From Firmicutes bacterium UBA6418 (GTDB lineage: Bacteria; Bacillota; Clostridia; Peptostreptococcales; Anaerovoracaceae), in the NCBI GenBank assembly GCA_002439735.1, contig DJPG01000137.1, forward strand, positions 1-28,438: a stretch of DNA of 28,438 bases, in the 5' to 3' direction. Every line of letters starts with the position of its first letter. The first letter of the stretch is position 1. Below the pieces are notes generated by a model. The model made no database searches. It was not told the origin of the DNA and saw only the letters and a program-made list of their open reading frames with translations. Shown one piece after another: positions 7,487 through 15,205 of this stretch. Made by a program: the position numbers and the translations under genes.

Positions 7487-8404
7487 TTAAGCAAGTGATT
7501 TCAATAGTTCGATCAATCTCTCCAATTCATCGGCACCAAAAAATTCGATTTCGATCTTTCCTTTTTTTCCGGTCTGATGAATGTTGACTCTTGTTCCCAA
7601 AACTTCTTTTAATTCTTCTTCGACGCGGGCTTCATTCGGATTTTTTATTTTTTGAGCCGGTTTTCGCTTTTGGCCTTTGGTGAGATGATTGACAAGCTGC
7701 TCGGTTTCTCTCACCGAAAGGGATTCTTTCAGGATCCTTTCACACAGCTTTTCCTTGACCGCGTCATCTTCGACGCCCGCCAACGTCCTTCCGTGCGCTG
7801 CTGACAGATTTCCCTGCGCGATCTGCGCGACGATATCTTCCGGCAGTTTTAACAAACGCAGCGCATTCGCGATATACGGACGGCTTTTTCCGACGCTTTT
7901 GGACACCTGCTCCTGTGTCATGCCGAAGGTTTGCATCATACGCTGCAGTCCCTCTGCTTCTTCAATCGGGTTGAGATCCTCCCGCTGCATGTTCTCGATG
8001 ATCGCGAACAGCATATTCTGTTCATCGGTCAGTTCCCGAACCAGACAAGGAACCTGAGCAAGTTCTGCTTTTCTGGCTGCCCGCCATCTTCTTTCACCGG
8101 CGACGATTTCATATCCGTTTTCGCATTTGCGGACAACGATCGGTTGAATGATTCCATGTTCCTTAATGGATGCGGCCAATTCTTCAATTTTATCTTCCTG
8201 AAAGGTCTTTCGCGGCTGATTGAGGTTTGGCATGATATCGTGAATCTTGATATACTGCACCTCATCGCCGACGGTCGTTTTGATATTTTGTTTTTTCGGT
8301 GTTTTCTTGCTTTCTTCTGTGTCCGTTGTATCTATGACAGGAACCGCATCCGCAAACAACGCATCCAGTCCGCGTCCCAGACCACTTTTTTTTGCTGCGG
8401 CCAT
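7487..8404 (-). CDS. parB: Chromosome partitioning protein ParB (Spo0J)
   Basis: A 305-residue CTP-dependent DNA clamp that loads at parS and organises the origin region. It shows the N-terminal GLGRGLDALF motif (the ParA-stimulating region), the CTP-binding box GERRWRAA at 103-110, ENMQREDLNPIEEA near 137-150, a helix-turn-helix near 161-185 containing VGKSRPYIAN, and a C-terminal dimerisation region. The start is one base after the parA stop, with GAGGAAG inside the end of parA, so the two are coupled. A near-perfect parS lies directly downstream and a perfect one lies upstream of parA. Confidence 0.97.
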   Translation of the reverse strand: MAAAKKSGLGRGLDALFADAVPVIDTTDTEESKKTPKKQNIKTTVGDEVQYIKIHDIMPNLNQPRKTFQEDKIEELAASIKEHGIIQPIVVRKCENGYEIVAGERRWRAARKAELAQVPCLVRELTDEQNMLFAIIENMQREDLNPIEEAEGLQRMMQTFGMTQEQVSKSVGKSRPYIANALRLLKLPEDIVAQIAQGNLSAAHGRTLAGVEDDAVKEKLCERILKESLSVRETEQLVNHLTKGQKRKPAQKIKNPNEARVEEELKEVLGTRVNIHQTGKKGKIEIEFFGADELERLIELLKSLA

Positions 8405-8405
8405 G

Positions 8406-9182
8406 CTATTCTTCCTCGCTTTCCAGGTCTAAAAATTCTTCCGCGAAATCCATATAGGCTTCGGCGCCCTTTGATTTCGGATCATACTGTGTGATCGGCA
8501 TGCCGTAGCTCGGAGCTTCTGCAAGACGCACGTTCCGCGGAATCACAGTCGCGTAGACTTTTCCGCCGAAATAGCGTTTTACCTCCTGTACGACCTGCAG
8601 CGATAAATTGGTTCTGCCGTCAAACATACTCAGGATAACGCCTTGTATCTGTAACTCCGGATTCAGGCTCTTTTTAACCAGTTCGATTGTGCTCACGAGC
8701 TGGCTGACGCCTTCCAGTGCGTAGAATTCACATTGTATCGGAATCAGAACGCTGTCCACAGCCGAAAGCGAATTGATGGTGAGCAGTCCCAGCGACGGTG
8801 GACAGTCGATAAATATGTAGTCATAATTATCTTTGATCTTATCCAAACCGTTTTTTAAGGTTCTCTCCCTCCCCTCGATCTCCACCAGTTCTACCTCCGC
8901 GCCTGCCAGATCCACACTGGCCGGGATCAGATCCAGATTTTCAACATCGGTTTTGATGATTGCTTTACGCGGGTCAAAATTCTTGTCGATCAAAATATTA
9001 TATATGGTGTATTTCAGATTCTTTTTGGAAACACCGATGCCGCTGGTTGTATTGCCCTGCGGGTCAATGTCCAGAATCAATACTTTTTTTCCTTTCAAGG
9101 CAAGGCAAGCGGCCAGATTGATATTCGTTGTTGTTTTGCCGACCCCGCCTTTCTGATTAAAAATTGCGATTGCTTTTCCCAA
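8406..9182 (-). CDS. parA: Chromosome partitioning ATPase ParA (Soj)
   Basis: A 258-residue Walker-type ATPase that works with ParB in origin segregation and, in Bacillus, regulates DnaA. The deviant Walker A motif KGGVGKTT is at 11-18, followed by DIDPQGNTT and the switch region DCPPSLG. The start is placed at a TTG (9180-9182) because GGAGG lies 7 bases upstream and MGKAIAIFNQKGG is the standard N-terminus. The frame stays open to 9314, but that extension would translate the promoter and parS palindrome and has no homology. The gene has its own -10 element and is coupled to parB. Confidence 0.96.
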   Translation of the reverse strand: MGKAIAIFNQKGGVGKTTTNINLAACLALKGKKVLILDIDPQGNTTSGIGVSKKNLKYTIYNILIDKNFDPRKAIIKTDVENLDLIPASVDLAGAEVELVEIEGRERTLKNGLDKIKDNYDYIFIDCPPSLGLLTINSLSAVDSVLIPIQCEFYALEGVSQLVSTIELVKKSLNPELQIQGVILSMFDGRTNLSLQVVQEVKRYFGGKVYATVIPRNVRLAEAPSYGMPITQYDPKSKGAEAYMDFAEEFLDLESEEE

Positions 9183-9186
9183 AATA

Positions 9187-9196
9187 TTTCCTCCCC
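9187..9196 (-). promoter_or_regulatory. Ribosome binding site that fixes the parA TTG start
   Basis: GGGGAGGAAA on the minus strand has its GGAGG core at 9190-9194, 7 bases before the TTG at 9180-9182. It is one of the strongest Shine-Dalgarno sequences in the window and supports the non-ATG start of parA. Confidence 0.8.
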
Positions 9197-9215
9197 ATGT
9201 CGAAGTGATAGGACT

Positions 9216-9221
9216 ATTATA
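9216..9221 (-). promoter_or_regulatory. -10 element of a probable parA promoter
   Basis: A perfect TATAAT lies on the minus strand about 35 bases upstream of the parA start. No good -35 is seen 16-18 bases upstream, so an activator or a weak promoter is possible. It lies between the parS palindrome and parA. Confidence 0.45.
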
Positions 9222-9283
9222 CATCAATTTTTTTGTTTTGGCTACTGTTTTATTCTTTTCCTTATTCAAAAAAGCAACCGTAT

Positions 9284-9327
9284 CAAAAGGAGACAGATGT
9301 TTCACGTGAAACATCTGTCTCCTTTTG
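9284..9327. repeat. Perfect 44-bp palindrome centred on parS; probable noc terminator
   Basis: The arms 9284-9305 and 9306-9327 are exact reverse complements over 22 bases. The centre is the parS site. The flanks extend it with an AGACAGA/TCTGTCT block and outer A4/T4 tracts, which would give the RNA on either strand a GC-containing stem followed by TTTT. It lies at the 3' end of noc, so a terminator role is likely, with a further T6 run downstream on the minus strand. The right arm also encodes the last residues of Noc. Confidence 0.85.
9298..9313. promoter_or_regulatory. Perfect parS site
   Basis: TGTTTCACGTGAAACA matches the Bacillus parS consensus at all 16 positions. It is expected to be the main ParB loading site in this window, between noc and parA. 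Confidence 0.97.
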
Positions 9328-10087
9328 GAATGATGATTTTGACTTCAAGGAATTCTCCCATATCATTTTGCGTGAATTTCGCGTTCTTTTCCAGACATTT
9401 GACTTGGTTAAACGCTTTTTTTAGCGTGTTAAGATAAATCTTATAGTTGATGTGATGAATCCGATCCCGGTTCTTATCCTGCCTGGAGCGTCCGTCCAAT
9501 AGATCATCAATCAACTTTTCGGTCTGCTTGACGTTCAGATGATTATGTACGACGCGCTCCAATACACGCTTACGATCCGATGCAGCACTCAATTTGAGCA
9601 ACGCTCTGGCATGTCGTTCCGTCAGTTTGTTGGAAAGAATCATCTCTTGCATTTCTTCCGGTAAGGTCAGAATGCGAATCTTATTCGAAATTGTTGATTG
9701 TTGTTTGTTTACTTTTTTTGCAATATCTCCCTGTGTAAGATGGAAGTCCTCCATCAGCTTTTGATAAGCTCTGGCTTCCTCCAAAAAATTCAGGTCTTCC
9801 CTCTGGACATTCTCAACCAGCGCGATCAGCGCCGCTTCTTTTTCGGCAAGATCCTTGATGATGACCGGAACCCGTTCCAGGCCCGCGCGTCTCGCGGCGC
9901 GAAAACGCCGTTCGCCGGCAATCAGGATGAAGGTGCGGTTTTCTCCTCTTTTGACAAGCAGTGGCTGCAGCACACCGTATTCGCGGATCGAGCCGGTCAG
10001 CTCTTCAAGTTCCTCTGCGGTAAAAATTTTTCGTGGCTGCTGCGGATTGGTTCTTATCATCGATAACGGAATCTGTACAACTTTCAT
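9302..10087 (-). CDS. noc: Nucleoid occlusion protein Noc (ParB paralogue)
   Basis: A 261-residue ParB-family CTPase. It has the CTP box GERRFRAA at 58-65, ENVQREDLN near 92-100 and a helix-turn-helix near 117-140 whose recognition region QQSTISNKIRIL resembles Bacillus Noc (QSTIANKLRLL) and not ParB. Noc binds its own sites and keeps FtsZ from dividing over the nucleoid. The start at 10087 has AAAGGAG 6 bases before it. This version lacks the short amphipathic membrane helix of Bacillus Noc; a weaker start at 10138 would add MISLSESVCDLIEKGES, which could be helical. The stop codon and last three residues lie inside the parS palindrome. It has its own promoter after the rsmG terminator. Confidence 0.9.
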   Translation of the reverse strand: MKVVQIPLSMIRTNPQQPRKIFTAEELEELTGSIREYGVLQPLLVKRGENRTFILIAGERRFRAARRAGLERVPVIIKDLAEKEAALIALVENVQREDLNFLEEARAYQKLMEDFHLTQGDIAKKVNKQQSTISNKIRILTLPEEMQEMILSNKLTERHARALLKLSAASDRKRVLERVVHNHLNVKQTEKLIDDLLDGRSRQDKNRDRIHHINYKIYLNTLKKAFNQVKCLEKNAKFTQNDMGEFLEVKIIIPKGDRCFT

Positions 10088-10101
10088 ACTTTCTCCTTTC
10101 T

Positions 10102-10129
10102 CTATCAGATCACACACACTTTCTGATAG
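10102..10129. promoter_or_regulatory. Inverted repeat in the noc leader (possible operator)
   Basis: CTATCAGA (10102-10109) and TCTGATAG (10122-10129) form an 8-bp dyad with a 12-base spacer. It lies just downstream of the noc -10 element and upstream of the ribosome binding site, where a repressor or an RNA hairpin could control noc. Confidence 0.45.
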
Positions 10130-10148
10130 GGAAATCATAACATTTCCC
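10129..10148. promoter_or_regulatory. GGGAAAT/ATTTCCC dyad around the noc -10 element
   Basis: GGGAAAT at 10129-10135 and ATTTCCC at 10142-10148 are inverted around a 6-base spacer that overlaps the noc -10. Each arm equals a half-site of the Bacillus Noc binding sequence ATTTCCCGGGAAAT, but in the opposite relative orientation. Autoregulation by Noc is an inference. Confidence 0.45.
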
Positions 10149-10163
10149 ACGAGCGAATTGCAA
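10134..10163 (-). promoter_or_regulatory. noc promoter
   Basis: TTGCAA (10158-10163) and TATGAT (10134-10139) lie 18 bases apart on the minus strand, right after the rsmG terminator and about 46 bases before the noc start. Confidence 0.6.
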
Positions 10164-10176
10164 AGTTTCGTGTAAC

Positions 10177-10206
10177 AAAAAACCCTTAAAACTTCTATTT
10201 TAAGGG
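10177..10206 (-). terminator. Rho-independent terminator of the rpmH-rsmG operon
   Basis: The stem is 10198-10206 with 10183-10191 (CCCTTAAAA/TTTTAAGGG on the minus strand) with a 6-base loop, followed by six T at 10182-10177. The rsmG stop codon overlaps the loop. Confidence 0.85.
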
Positions 10207-10905
10207 GTCTTTCGACGGAGTTCCCGCTTTTCTCGGGTATTTTTGCGGGGTTTCCTTTACTTTTTGTATGATCAAAATATTATGATCCAGTCCGTAATCC
10301 GCGAGATTACAGCTGCGGATCGCAGTCAGATCACCGCCGAGTATACGGATGGCTTTCTCAGCTTCCTTCGCTTCGGCTTCTGCGTCCGGTCCCTTGTAAG
10401 CGAGCAGCCAGCCGCCGGTTCGGATAAACGGCAGGCAGTATTCTGCCAGCACGGCGGTATTGGCGACTGCGCGTGAAACACAAAGATCGAACTGCTGCCG
10501 ATATTTTGGATCAGCGGCTAGATCTTCCGCTCGGCCGTGAAGCGTCGTGACATTGTGGATACCGGCCGCTGCGCAGAGCGCGTCAATGATTTTCAAACGT
10601 TTCTGCAAAGAATCAATCAGGGTATATTCCTTGTCTGGTGAGAGAATCGCCAGCGGTACGCCGGGAAATCCGCCGCCGGTGCCGACATCGACAACGGTTC
10701 CGGCTTGTCGAAATTCTTCAAATCCGCAGCAGATCACCGAGTCAATGAAGTGCTTGATCACAAATTCTTCTGGATCTGTGATGCGAGTCAGATTGACCTT
10801 TTCATTCCATTCTAAAACACCATCCATATAAGATGTAAATTGCGCAAGCATCTGCGGTTCATAGGCGATGTGCAGCTTTTGCAGTGCTTTTTCTAATTCT
10901 TTCAT
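10195..10905 (-). CDS. rsmG: 16S rRNA (guanine-N7) methyltransferase RsmG (GidB)
   Basis: A 236-residue SAM-dependent methyltransferase that modifies the 530-loop guanine of 16S rRNA (G527 in E. coli numbering). The SAM motif VVDVGTGGGFPGVPLAI is at 71-87, and the N-terminal WNEKVNLT and SRAVAN motifs are present. The start at 10905 lies 6 bases after mnmG, with the AAAGG-type ribosome site in the mnmG tail. The lysine- and proline-rich last 20 residues are not conserved. It is the last gene before a strong terminator. Confidence 0.97.
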   Translation of the reverse strand: MKELEKALQKLHIAYEPQMLAQFTSYMDGVLEWNEKVNLTRITDPEEFVIKHFIDSVICCGFEEFRQAGTVVDVGTGGGFPGVPLAILSPDKEYTLIDSLQKRLKIIDALCAAAGIHNVTTLHGRAEDLAADPKYRQQFDLCVSRAVANTAVLAEYCLPFIRTGGWLLAYKGPDAEAEAKEAEKAIRILGGDLTAIRSCNLADYGLDHNILIIQKVKETPQKYPRKAGTPSKDPLK

Positions 10906-10911
10906 GCTCTT

Positions 10912-12795
10912 TTAAGCCTTTCCTCTTCTCCTCTTTTCCAGATGGATCAGCAAAACGTTGATATCCGCAGGGGAAACGCCGGAGATTCTTGACGCCTGTC
11001 CGACCGATGCCGGGCGGATCTGGCTGAGCTTTTGGATAGCTTCCTTGCGGAGTCCTTCGAGACTTTCGTAATCCAGGTCTTCGTCCAGCATCTTGTTTTC
11101 GAGTTTATGGTAGCGCAGGATTTGCTGCTGCTGTTTTTGGATGTAGCCCTCGTATTTGATCTGGACTTCCAGCTGCGCGATCGCGTGCTGCGAAAGCTGC
11201 GGTCGGGTCTTGTCGTCGATCTCGGCCAGATCCTCGTAGGTGATCTGCGGGCGCTTGAGTAATTCCGCAAAGCTGATGCGGCTTGCGACAGGCGTGGTTC
11301 CGTGTGCCTCCAAAAAAACGTTGACCTCCTTCGGCGCGGCGGTTTTTTGGCTCAAACGCTGCATTTCCGCTTCGACTGCCCGCTTCTTTGCCAGATAACG
11401 CTGATATCGCGCTTCTGTTGCCAGTCCTATACTGTAAGATTTTTCCGTTAATCGCTGATCTGCGTTGTCTTGCCTCAGAACCAGTCTATATTCCGCTCTG
11501 GACGTCATAATTCTGTAAGGTTCATTGGTACCTTTGGTCACGAGATCGTCGATGAGAACGCCAATATAAGCCTCGTCTCTTCCGAGCACGAACGGATTTT
11601 TTCCAGAAATTTTCAGTGCCGCGTTGATCCCGGCCATTAAACCCTGGGAGGCTGCCTCTTCGTAACCGGAGCTGCCATTAAATTGACCCGCGCAGAAGAG
11701 ATTCTCGATCGTGCGATATTCCAGATTCAGCTTCAGATCCTGCGGATCGATGCAGTCATATTCGATGGCGTAAGCCGGTCGCGTGATGCGAATATTTTCC
11801 AGTCCAGCGATCGTACGATAAAAAGCAAGCTGTACATCCTCCGGCAAACTGGAGGACATACCCTGGATATACATTTCCTCCGTATCCAGTCCTTCCGGTT
11901 CGATAAAGGTCTGGTGCCGTTCTTTATCTGCGAAACGGTTGACCTTATCTTCGATCGACGGACAATAACGCGGACCGATGCCCTCGATCTGGCCACCGAA
12001 CAAAGCCGACCGATGAAAATTTTCGCGGATGATGCGATGGGTTTCCGCATTGGTGTAAGTCAGCCAGCAGAGCGCGCGATTTTCGCCGATGTCGTCACTC
12101 AGAAAGGAGAACGGCACGATTCTTTCGTCGCCCTCCTGCGGGATCATCTTGCTGTAATCAAGGCTACTGGCCAGACATCTTGCCGGTGTTCCGGTCTTGA
12201 AGCGGCGCAGCCTCATGCCGTGCTTTTTGAGGTTGTCGGCAAGTTCGTTCGCCGGCGCGAGACCGTTCGGACCGCTGGCGTATGCGCTGTCGCCGATAAA
12301 GATCTTGCCGCGCAGGAAGGTGCCGGTCGCCAGTACGACGGCCTTGGCCGTATAATACGTATGTGTCTTGGTTTCCACACCGCAGACTTTGCCGTCCTCG
12401 ACAATCAGATCGGTCACTTCGCCTTGCTTCATATCCAGATTCGGCTGCCGCTCAATGGTCTTTTTCATTTCGGTATGGTAACGGTGTTTGTCAGCCTGCG
12501 CGCGCAAAGAATGAACCGCAGGTCCTTTGGCAGTATTAAGCATCTTGCTCTGAATAAAGGTTTTGTCAATGTTGATCCCCATCTCACCGCCGAGCGCGTC
12601 GATCTCCCGCACCAGGTGTCCTTTGCCGGTGCCGCCGATGGACGGGTTGCAGGGCATCATGGCAATCGCCTCCAGATTGATAGAAAACATCAGAGTCTTT
12701 TTTCCCATCCGCGCCGCGGCGAGCGCTGCTTCACAGCCTGCATGACCGGCGCCGACAACGATCACATCGTAATCGCCCATCAAAATTCTTTCCAT
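10912..12795 (-). CDS. mnmG: tRNA uridine-5-carboxymethylaminomethyl modification enzyme MnmG (GidA)
   Basis: A 627-residue FAD enzyme that, with MnmE, modifies U34 in the wobble position of several tRNAs. The dinucleotide motif GAGHAGCEAA is at 15-24; MPCNPSIGGTGKGHLVREIDALGG follows in slightly longer form near 47-70, and CxGQxNGSSGYEEAA is typical. Length matches the family. Two starts are possible: 12795, with AAGGAAAG 12 bases upstream, and 12780 (MGDYDVIVVG), with GGAAAG nearer; the longer one is given. It lies 44 bases after mnmE, matching their shared complex. Confidence 0.97.
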   Translation of the reverse strand: MERILMGDYDVIVVGAGHAGCEAALAAARMGKKTLMFSINLEAIAMMPCNPSIGGTGKGHLVREIDALGGEMGINIDKTFIQSKMLNTAKGPAVHSLRAQADKHRYHTEMKKTIERQPNLDMKQGEVTDLIVEDGKVCGVETKTHTYYTAKAVVLATGTFLRGKIFIGDSAYASGPNGLAPANELADNLKKHGMRLRRFKTGTPARCLASSLDYSKMIPQEGDERIVPFSFLSDDIGENRALCWLTYTNAETHRIIRENFHRSALFGGQIEGIGPRYCPSIEDKVNRFADKERHQTFIEPEGLDTEEMYIQGMSSSLPEDVQLAFYRTIAGLENIRITRPAYAIEYDCIDPQDLKLNLEYRTIENLFCAGQFNGSSGYEEAASQGLMAGINAALKISGKNPFVLGRDEAYIGVLIDDLVTKGTNEPYRIMTSRAEYRLVLRQDNADQRLTEKSYSIGLATEARYQRYLAKKRAVEAEMQRLSQKTAAPKEVNVFLEAHGTTPVASRISFAELLKRPQITYEDLAEIDDKTRPQLSQHAIAQLEVQIKYEGYIQKQQQQILRYHKLENKMLDEDLDYESLEGLRKEAIQKLSQIRPASVGQASRISGVSPADINVLLIHLEKRRRGKA

Positions 12796-12817
12796 AGCTT
12801 TTTCATCTTTCCTTTAC

Positions 12818-12840
12818 AGACTCTTCCGGAAGTGCAGTCT
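12818..12840 (-). terminator. Weak hairpin between mnmE and mnmG
   Basis: Arms AGACT (12818-12822) and AGTCT (12836-12840) plus CTTCC/GGAAG (12823-12827, 12828-12832) form a bulged stem at the mnmE stop. No T run follows. It may be an RNA-processing or attenuation site. Confidence 0.3.
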
Positions 12841-14303
12841 TATTTTCCGAGACAGAATCTTGCGAATACTTCTTCTATGATATCATCACCGACTGCTTCA
12901 CCGATGATCTCGCCAAGGCGTTCATAGGCGTGGTTGACGTCAATTTCTAAAAATTCCAGCGGCTGCTGTTGCTCCGCCATACCGATCGCATCGGCGAGTG
13001 ACTGTCGGGCTTCTTCCAACAGCGAAGTATGACGCACATTGGTGACCAGCACGCTGTCCTGCTGTTTGACCTTCCCGCCGTAAACCAGATTCTCGATCGC
13101 ATCTTCAATCTGCTCGATGCCGCTGTACTGTCCGACCGCAGCTTCCACAATCACGGCCTGCGGCAGCATTGCGCGGACTTCCTGCGGATCGATCGCTGCA
13201 GGCAGGTCGGTTTTGTTGATCACAACGATGACCTTTTTATGATCCAGATGGCGAATAATCTCAAGATCTTCTTCCTCCAGCGGCACGCTGCGGTCAATCA
13301 TGAAAATGACCAAATCCGCGCGCTGAAAGGATTGCTTGCTTTTTTCGATTCCGATTCTTTCAATTTTATCCTCGGTCTGGCGAATACCGGCAGTATCCGT
13401 CAAGCGGATCGGAATCCCACGAATTGAAAGCGCTTCCTCAATGGTATCGCGCGTTGTACCCGGGATCTCGGTCACGATCGCGCGTGCTTCTTTGAGCAAC
13501 GCGTTCATCAACGAAGATTTTCCGACATTCGGTTTGCCGATGATCGCCACCTGCATGCCCTCGCGGATAATGCGTCCGGTCGCGGAGGTCGCAAGTAGAG
13601 CGTCGACGCTTGCAAGGATTGCTTTCAACGCCTTGGTCAACTTCTCGAAGGTCATCTGCTCGATATCCTCATCCGGATAATCAATATTGACCGTCAGATC
13701 AACCAGAACGTCGATTAAGGCATGGCGGATTGCGCGAATTTCGGAAGAAAATTTTCCCTCAAGCTGGGAAAGCGCCGCGTCAAACGTTTTTTCGGATTTG
13801 GCGCGGATCAGATCAATGACAGCCTCCGCCTGCGAAAGATCGATGCGTCCATTGAGAAAGGCGCGCTTGGTGAATTCCCCTGGCTCCGCGATGCGCGCGC
13901 CATTCTTTAAGACCAGCGAGAGGATCTTTCGCAGAGAAACCAGACTGCCATGACACTGGATCTCGACGACATCTTCCGCTGTATAGGAATACGGCGCCCG
14001 AAACCAGACTGCCATGACTTCATCGATCCATTCACCGTTAAAATTATCATAAATAAATCCGTAGTGCATTGTACGCGGCATCAACGGCAATCCGATCGTT
14101 TCGTTCGTGGCGTCCGGCAAAAAAAAGGATTTTCTCTGCTCATCCGAATGATCCTCAAAGCTATCCTGCTGCTTACTGTATTCTTTTTTCACTCTGGTAA
14201 AGATCTGTTCCAGAATTTCACGCGATTTTTCGCCGCTGAGGCGGACAATGCCGATCCCGCCCTCGCCGGGCGCGGTCGCGATGGCTGCGATTGTATCTTC
14301 CAT
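12840..14303 (-). CDS. mnmE: tRNA modification GTPase MnmE (TrmE)
   Basis: A 487-residue GTPase that partners MnmG in wobble-uridine modification. It has the N-terminal tetrahydrofolate-binding domain (DTIAAIATAPGEGGIGIVR at 3-21), a helical domain, and an inserted G domain with GKPNVGKS (256-263), PGTTRD (281-286), DTAG (303-306) and NKTD (363-366). It ends in FCLGK with the conserved cysteine. The start at 14303 is set by AGGAG 6 bases upstream. It is longer than the usual 450-460 residues because of a charged stretch of roughly 30 residues near 38-70 in the N-terminal domain. Confidence 0.98.
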   Translation of the reverse strand: MEDTIAAIATAPGEGGIGIVRLSGEKSREILEQIFTRVKKEYSKQQDSFEDHSDEQRKSFFLPDATNETIGLPLMPRTMHYGFIYDNFNGEWIDEVMAVWFRAPYSYTAEDVVEIQCHGSLVSLRKILSLVLKNGARIAEPGEFTKRAFLNGRIDLSQAEAVIDLIRAKSEKTFDAALSQLEGKFSSEIRAIRHALIDVLVDLTVNIDYPDEDIEQMTFEKLTKALKAILASVDALLATSATGRIIREGMQVAIIGKPNVGKSSLMNALLKEARAIVTEIPGTTRDTIEEALSIRGIPIRLTDTAGIRQTEDKIERIGIEKSKQSFQRADLVIFMIDRSVPLEEEDLEIIRHLDHKKVIVVINKTDLPAAIDPQEVRAMLPQAVIVEAAVGQYSGIEQIEDAIENLVYGGKVKQQDSVLVTNVRHTSLLEEARQSLADAIGMAEQQQPLEFLEIDVNHAYERLGEIIGEAVGDDIIEEVFARFCLGK

Positions 14304-14322
14304 TTTTCTCTCCTGAATAGGC

Positions 14323-14346
14323 ATAGCCCGCTAAAAAGCGGGCTAT
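14323..14346. terminator. Hairpin between jag and mnmE
   Basis: A perfect 10-bp stem, ATAGCCCGCT (14323-14332) with AGCGGGCTAT (14337-14346), has a 4-base loop, 7 bases beyond the jag stop. No clear T run follows, so partial termination or RNA processing inside the operon is more likely than a full stop. Confidence 0.45.
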
Positions 14347-14353
14347 TTCAAGA

Positions 14354-15184
14354 CTACTTCAATTCAATTATAACCCTTCTGTATGGATCCTGTCCCTCAC
14401 TTCTTGTAATCACGTAAGGGTGATTTTGAAGAGTTGCGTGAATCACTTTTCGTTCATAAGGATTCATTGGCTCAAGCTTTACGCTTCGTTTCGTCTTCGT
14501 AACTTTTTTTGCAAGTCTGTTTGCTAAAAGTTCCAGAGTCTTTTCTCGCTTTGCTCTGTAATTTTCAGCGTCAACGACCACTCTTGTATAGTCAGATTGA
14601 TCTTTATTGACAACCAGACTGGTCAGATACTGGATCGCGTCCAACGTCTGTCCGCGCTTGCCGATGATCGTTCCGGAATCCTTTCCCTGAATATCGATAT
14701 ACAGGGTTTCCTTTCCGGCCTTTGCTTTGATAGAAAGATCCAAGCCCATTTCCTTGGTGACTTCATCCAGAAATTTCAAAGCAGCGTGATCTTCGACATC
14801 CGTCAGGTTTTCTTCCGGAATTTTTTCAATCACCGGTTCGAAAACCATCGTTTCTTTTTCGGCTCTTCTCGGAGCTCTATCTTTCTTGCGTTTCGGTGCT
14901 TCTGTCTTTTCGGCCTTTGGCTTATTTTCCTGTGTATTCTGAGCCTTTTCGAACTTCTTTTCTTTTTTCGGTTCCGGCTTTTTTAACGTTTCTTTTGGCG
15001 GCTCTTTCAGTTCTTTCTTCTTTTCAACTCTGACGAGCGCCAGTTTGGATCCGATACCGAAAAATCCGCGGGAAGGTTCTTCCAAAACAGTTACATCGAC
15101 TTCATCTATGGTTAATTTCAGATCGTCAAGCGCGAGCTTCACCGCAGTCTCAACGTCTGTTCCCCATTTTTCAGAAAAATCCAT
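14354..15184 (-). CDS. jag: RNA-binding protein Jag/KhpB
   Basis: A 276-residue protein with an N-terminal Jag domain (about 2-52, with GFFGIGSKLALV), a long lysine/glutamate/proline-rich linker (about 54-115), a KH domain with IIGKRGQT at 173-180 and an R3H domain near 215-276 (ERKVIHATLQ). Jag/KhpB proteins bind RNA, often with KhpA, and influence cell elongation and division. It follows yidC by 21 bases and has GGAGG upstream. Identification is strong. Confidence 0.96.
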   Translation of the reverse strand: MDFSEKWGTDVETAVKLALDDLKLTIDEVDVTVLEEPSRGFFGIGSKLALVRVEKKKELKEPPKETLKKPEPKKEKKFEKAQNTQENKPKAEKTEAPKRKKDRAPRRAEKETMVFEPVIEKIPEENLTDVEDHAALKFLDEVTKEMGLDLSIKAKAGKETLYIDIQGKDSGTIIGKRGQTLDAIQYLTSLVVNKDQSDYTRVVVDAENYRAKREKTLELLANRLAKKVTKTKRSVKLEPMNPYERKVIHATLQNHPYVITRSEGQDPYRRVIIELK

Positions 15185-15205
15185 GTTTCTTTTTCCTCCA
15201 ATGTT

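Noticed and set aside
9183..9314. N-terminal extension of ParA starting MFHVKH
   Set aside because: The extension translates parS and the promoter, while a strong ribosome site marks the TTG at 9182.
9302..10087. Second ParB in place of Noc
   Set aside because: The recognition helix text QQSTISNK resembles Noc and differs from the ParB VGKSRPYIAN found in the neighbouring true ParB.
11683..12927. Plus-strand open frame (414 codons) opposite mnmG
   Set aside because: It is antisense to a textbook MnmG.
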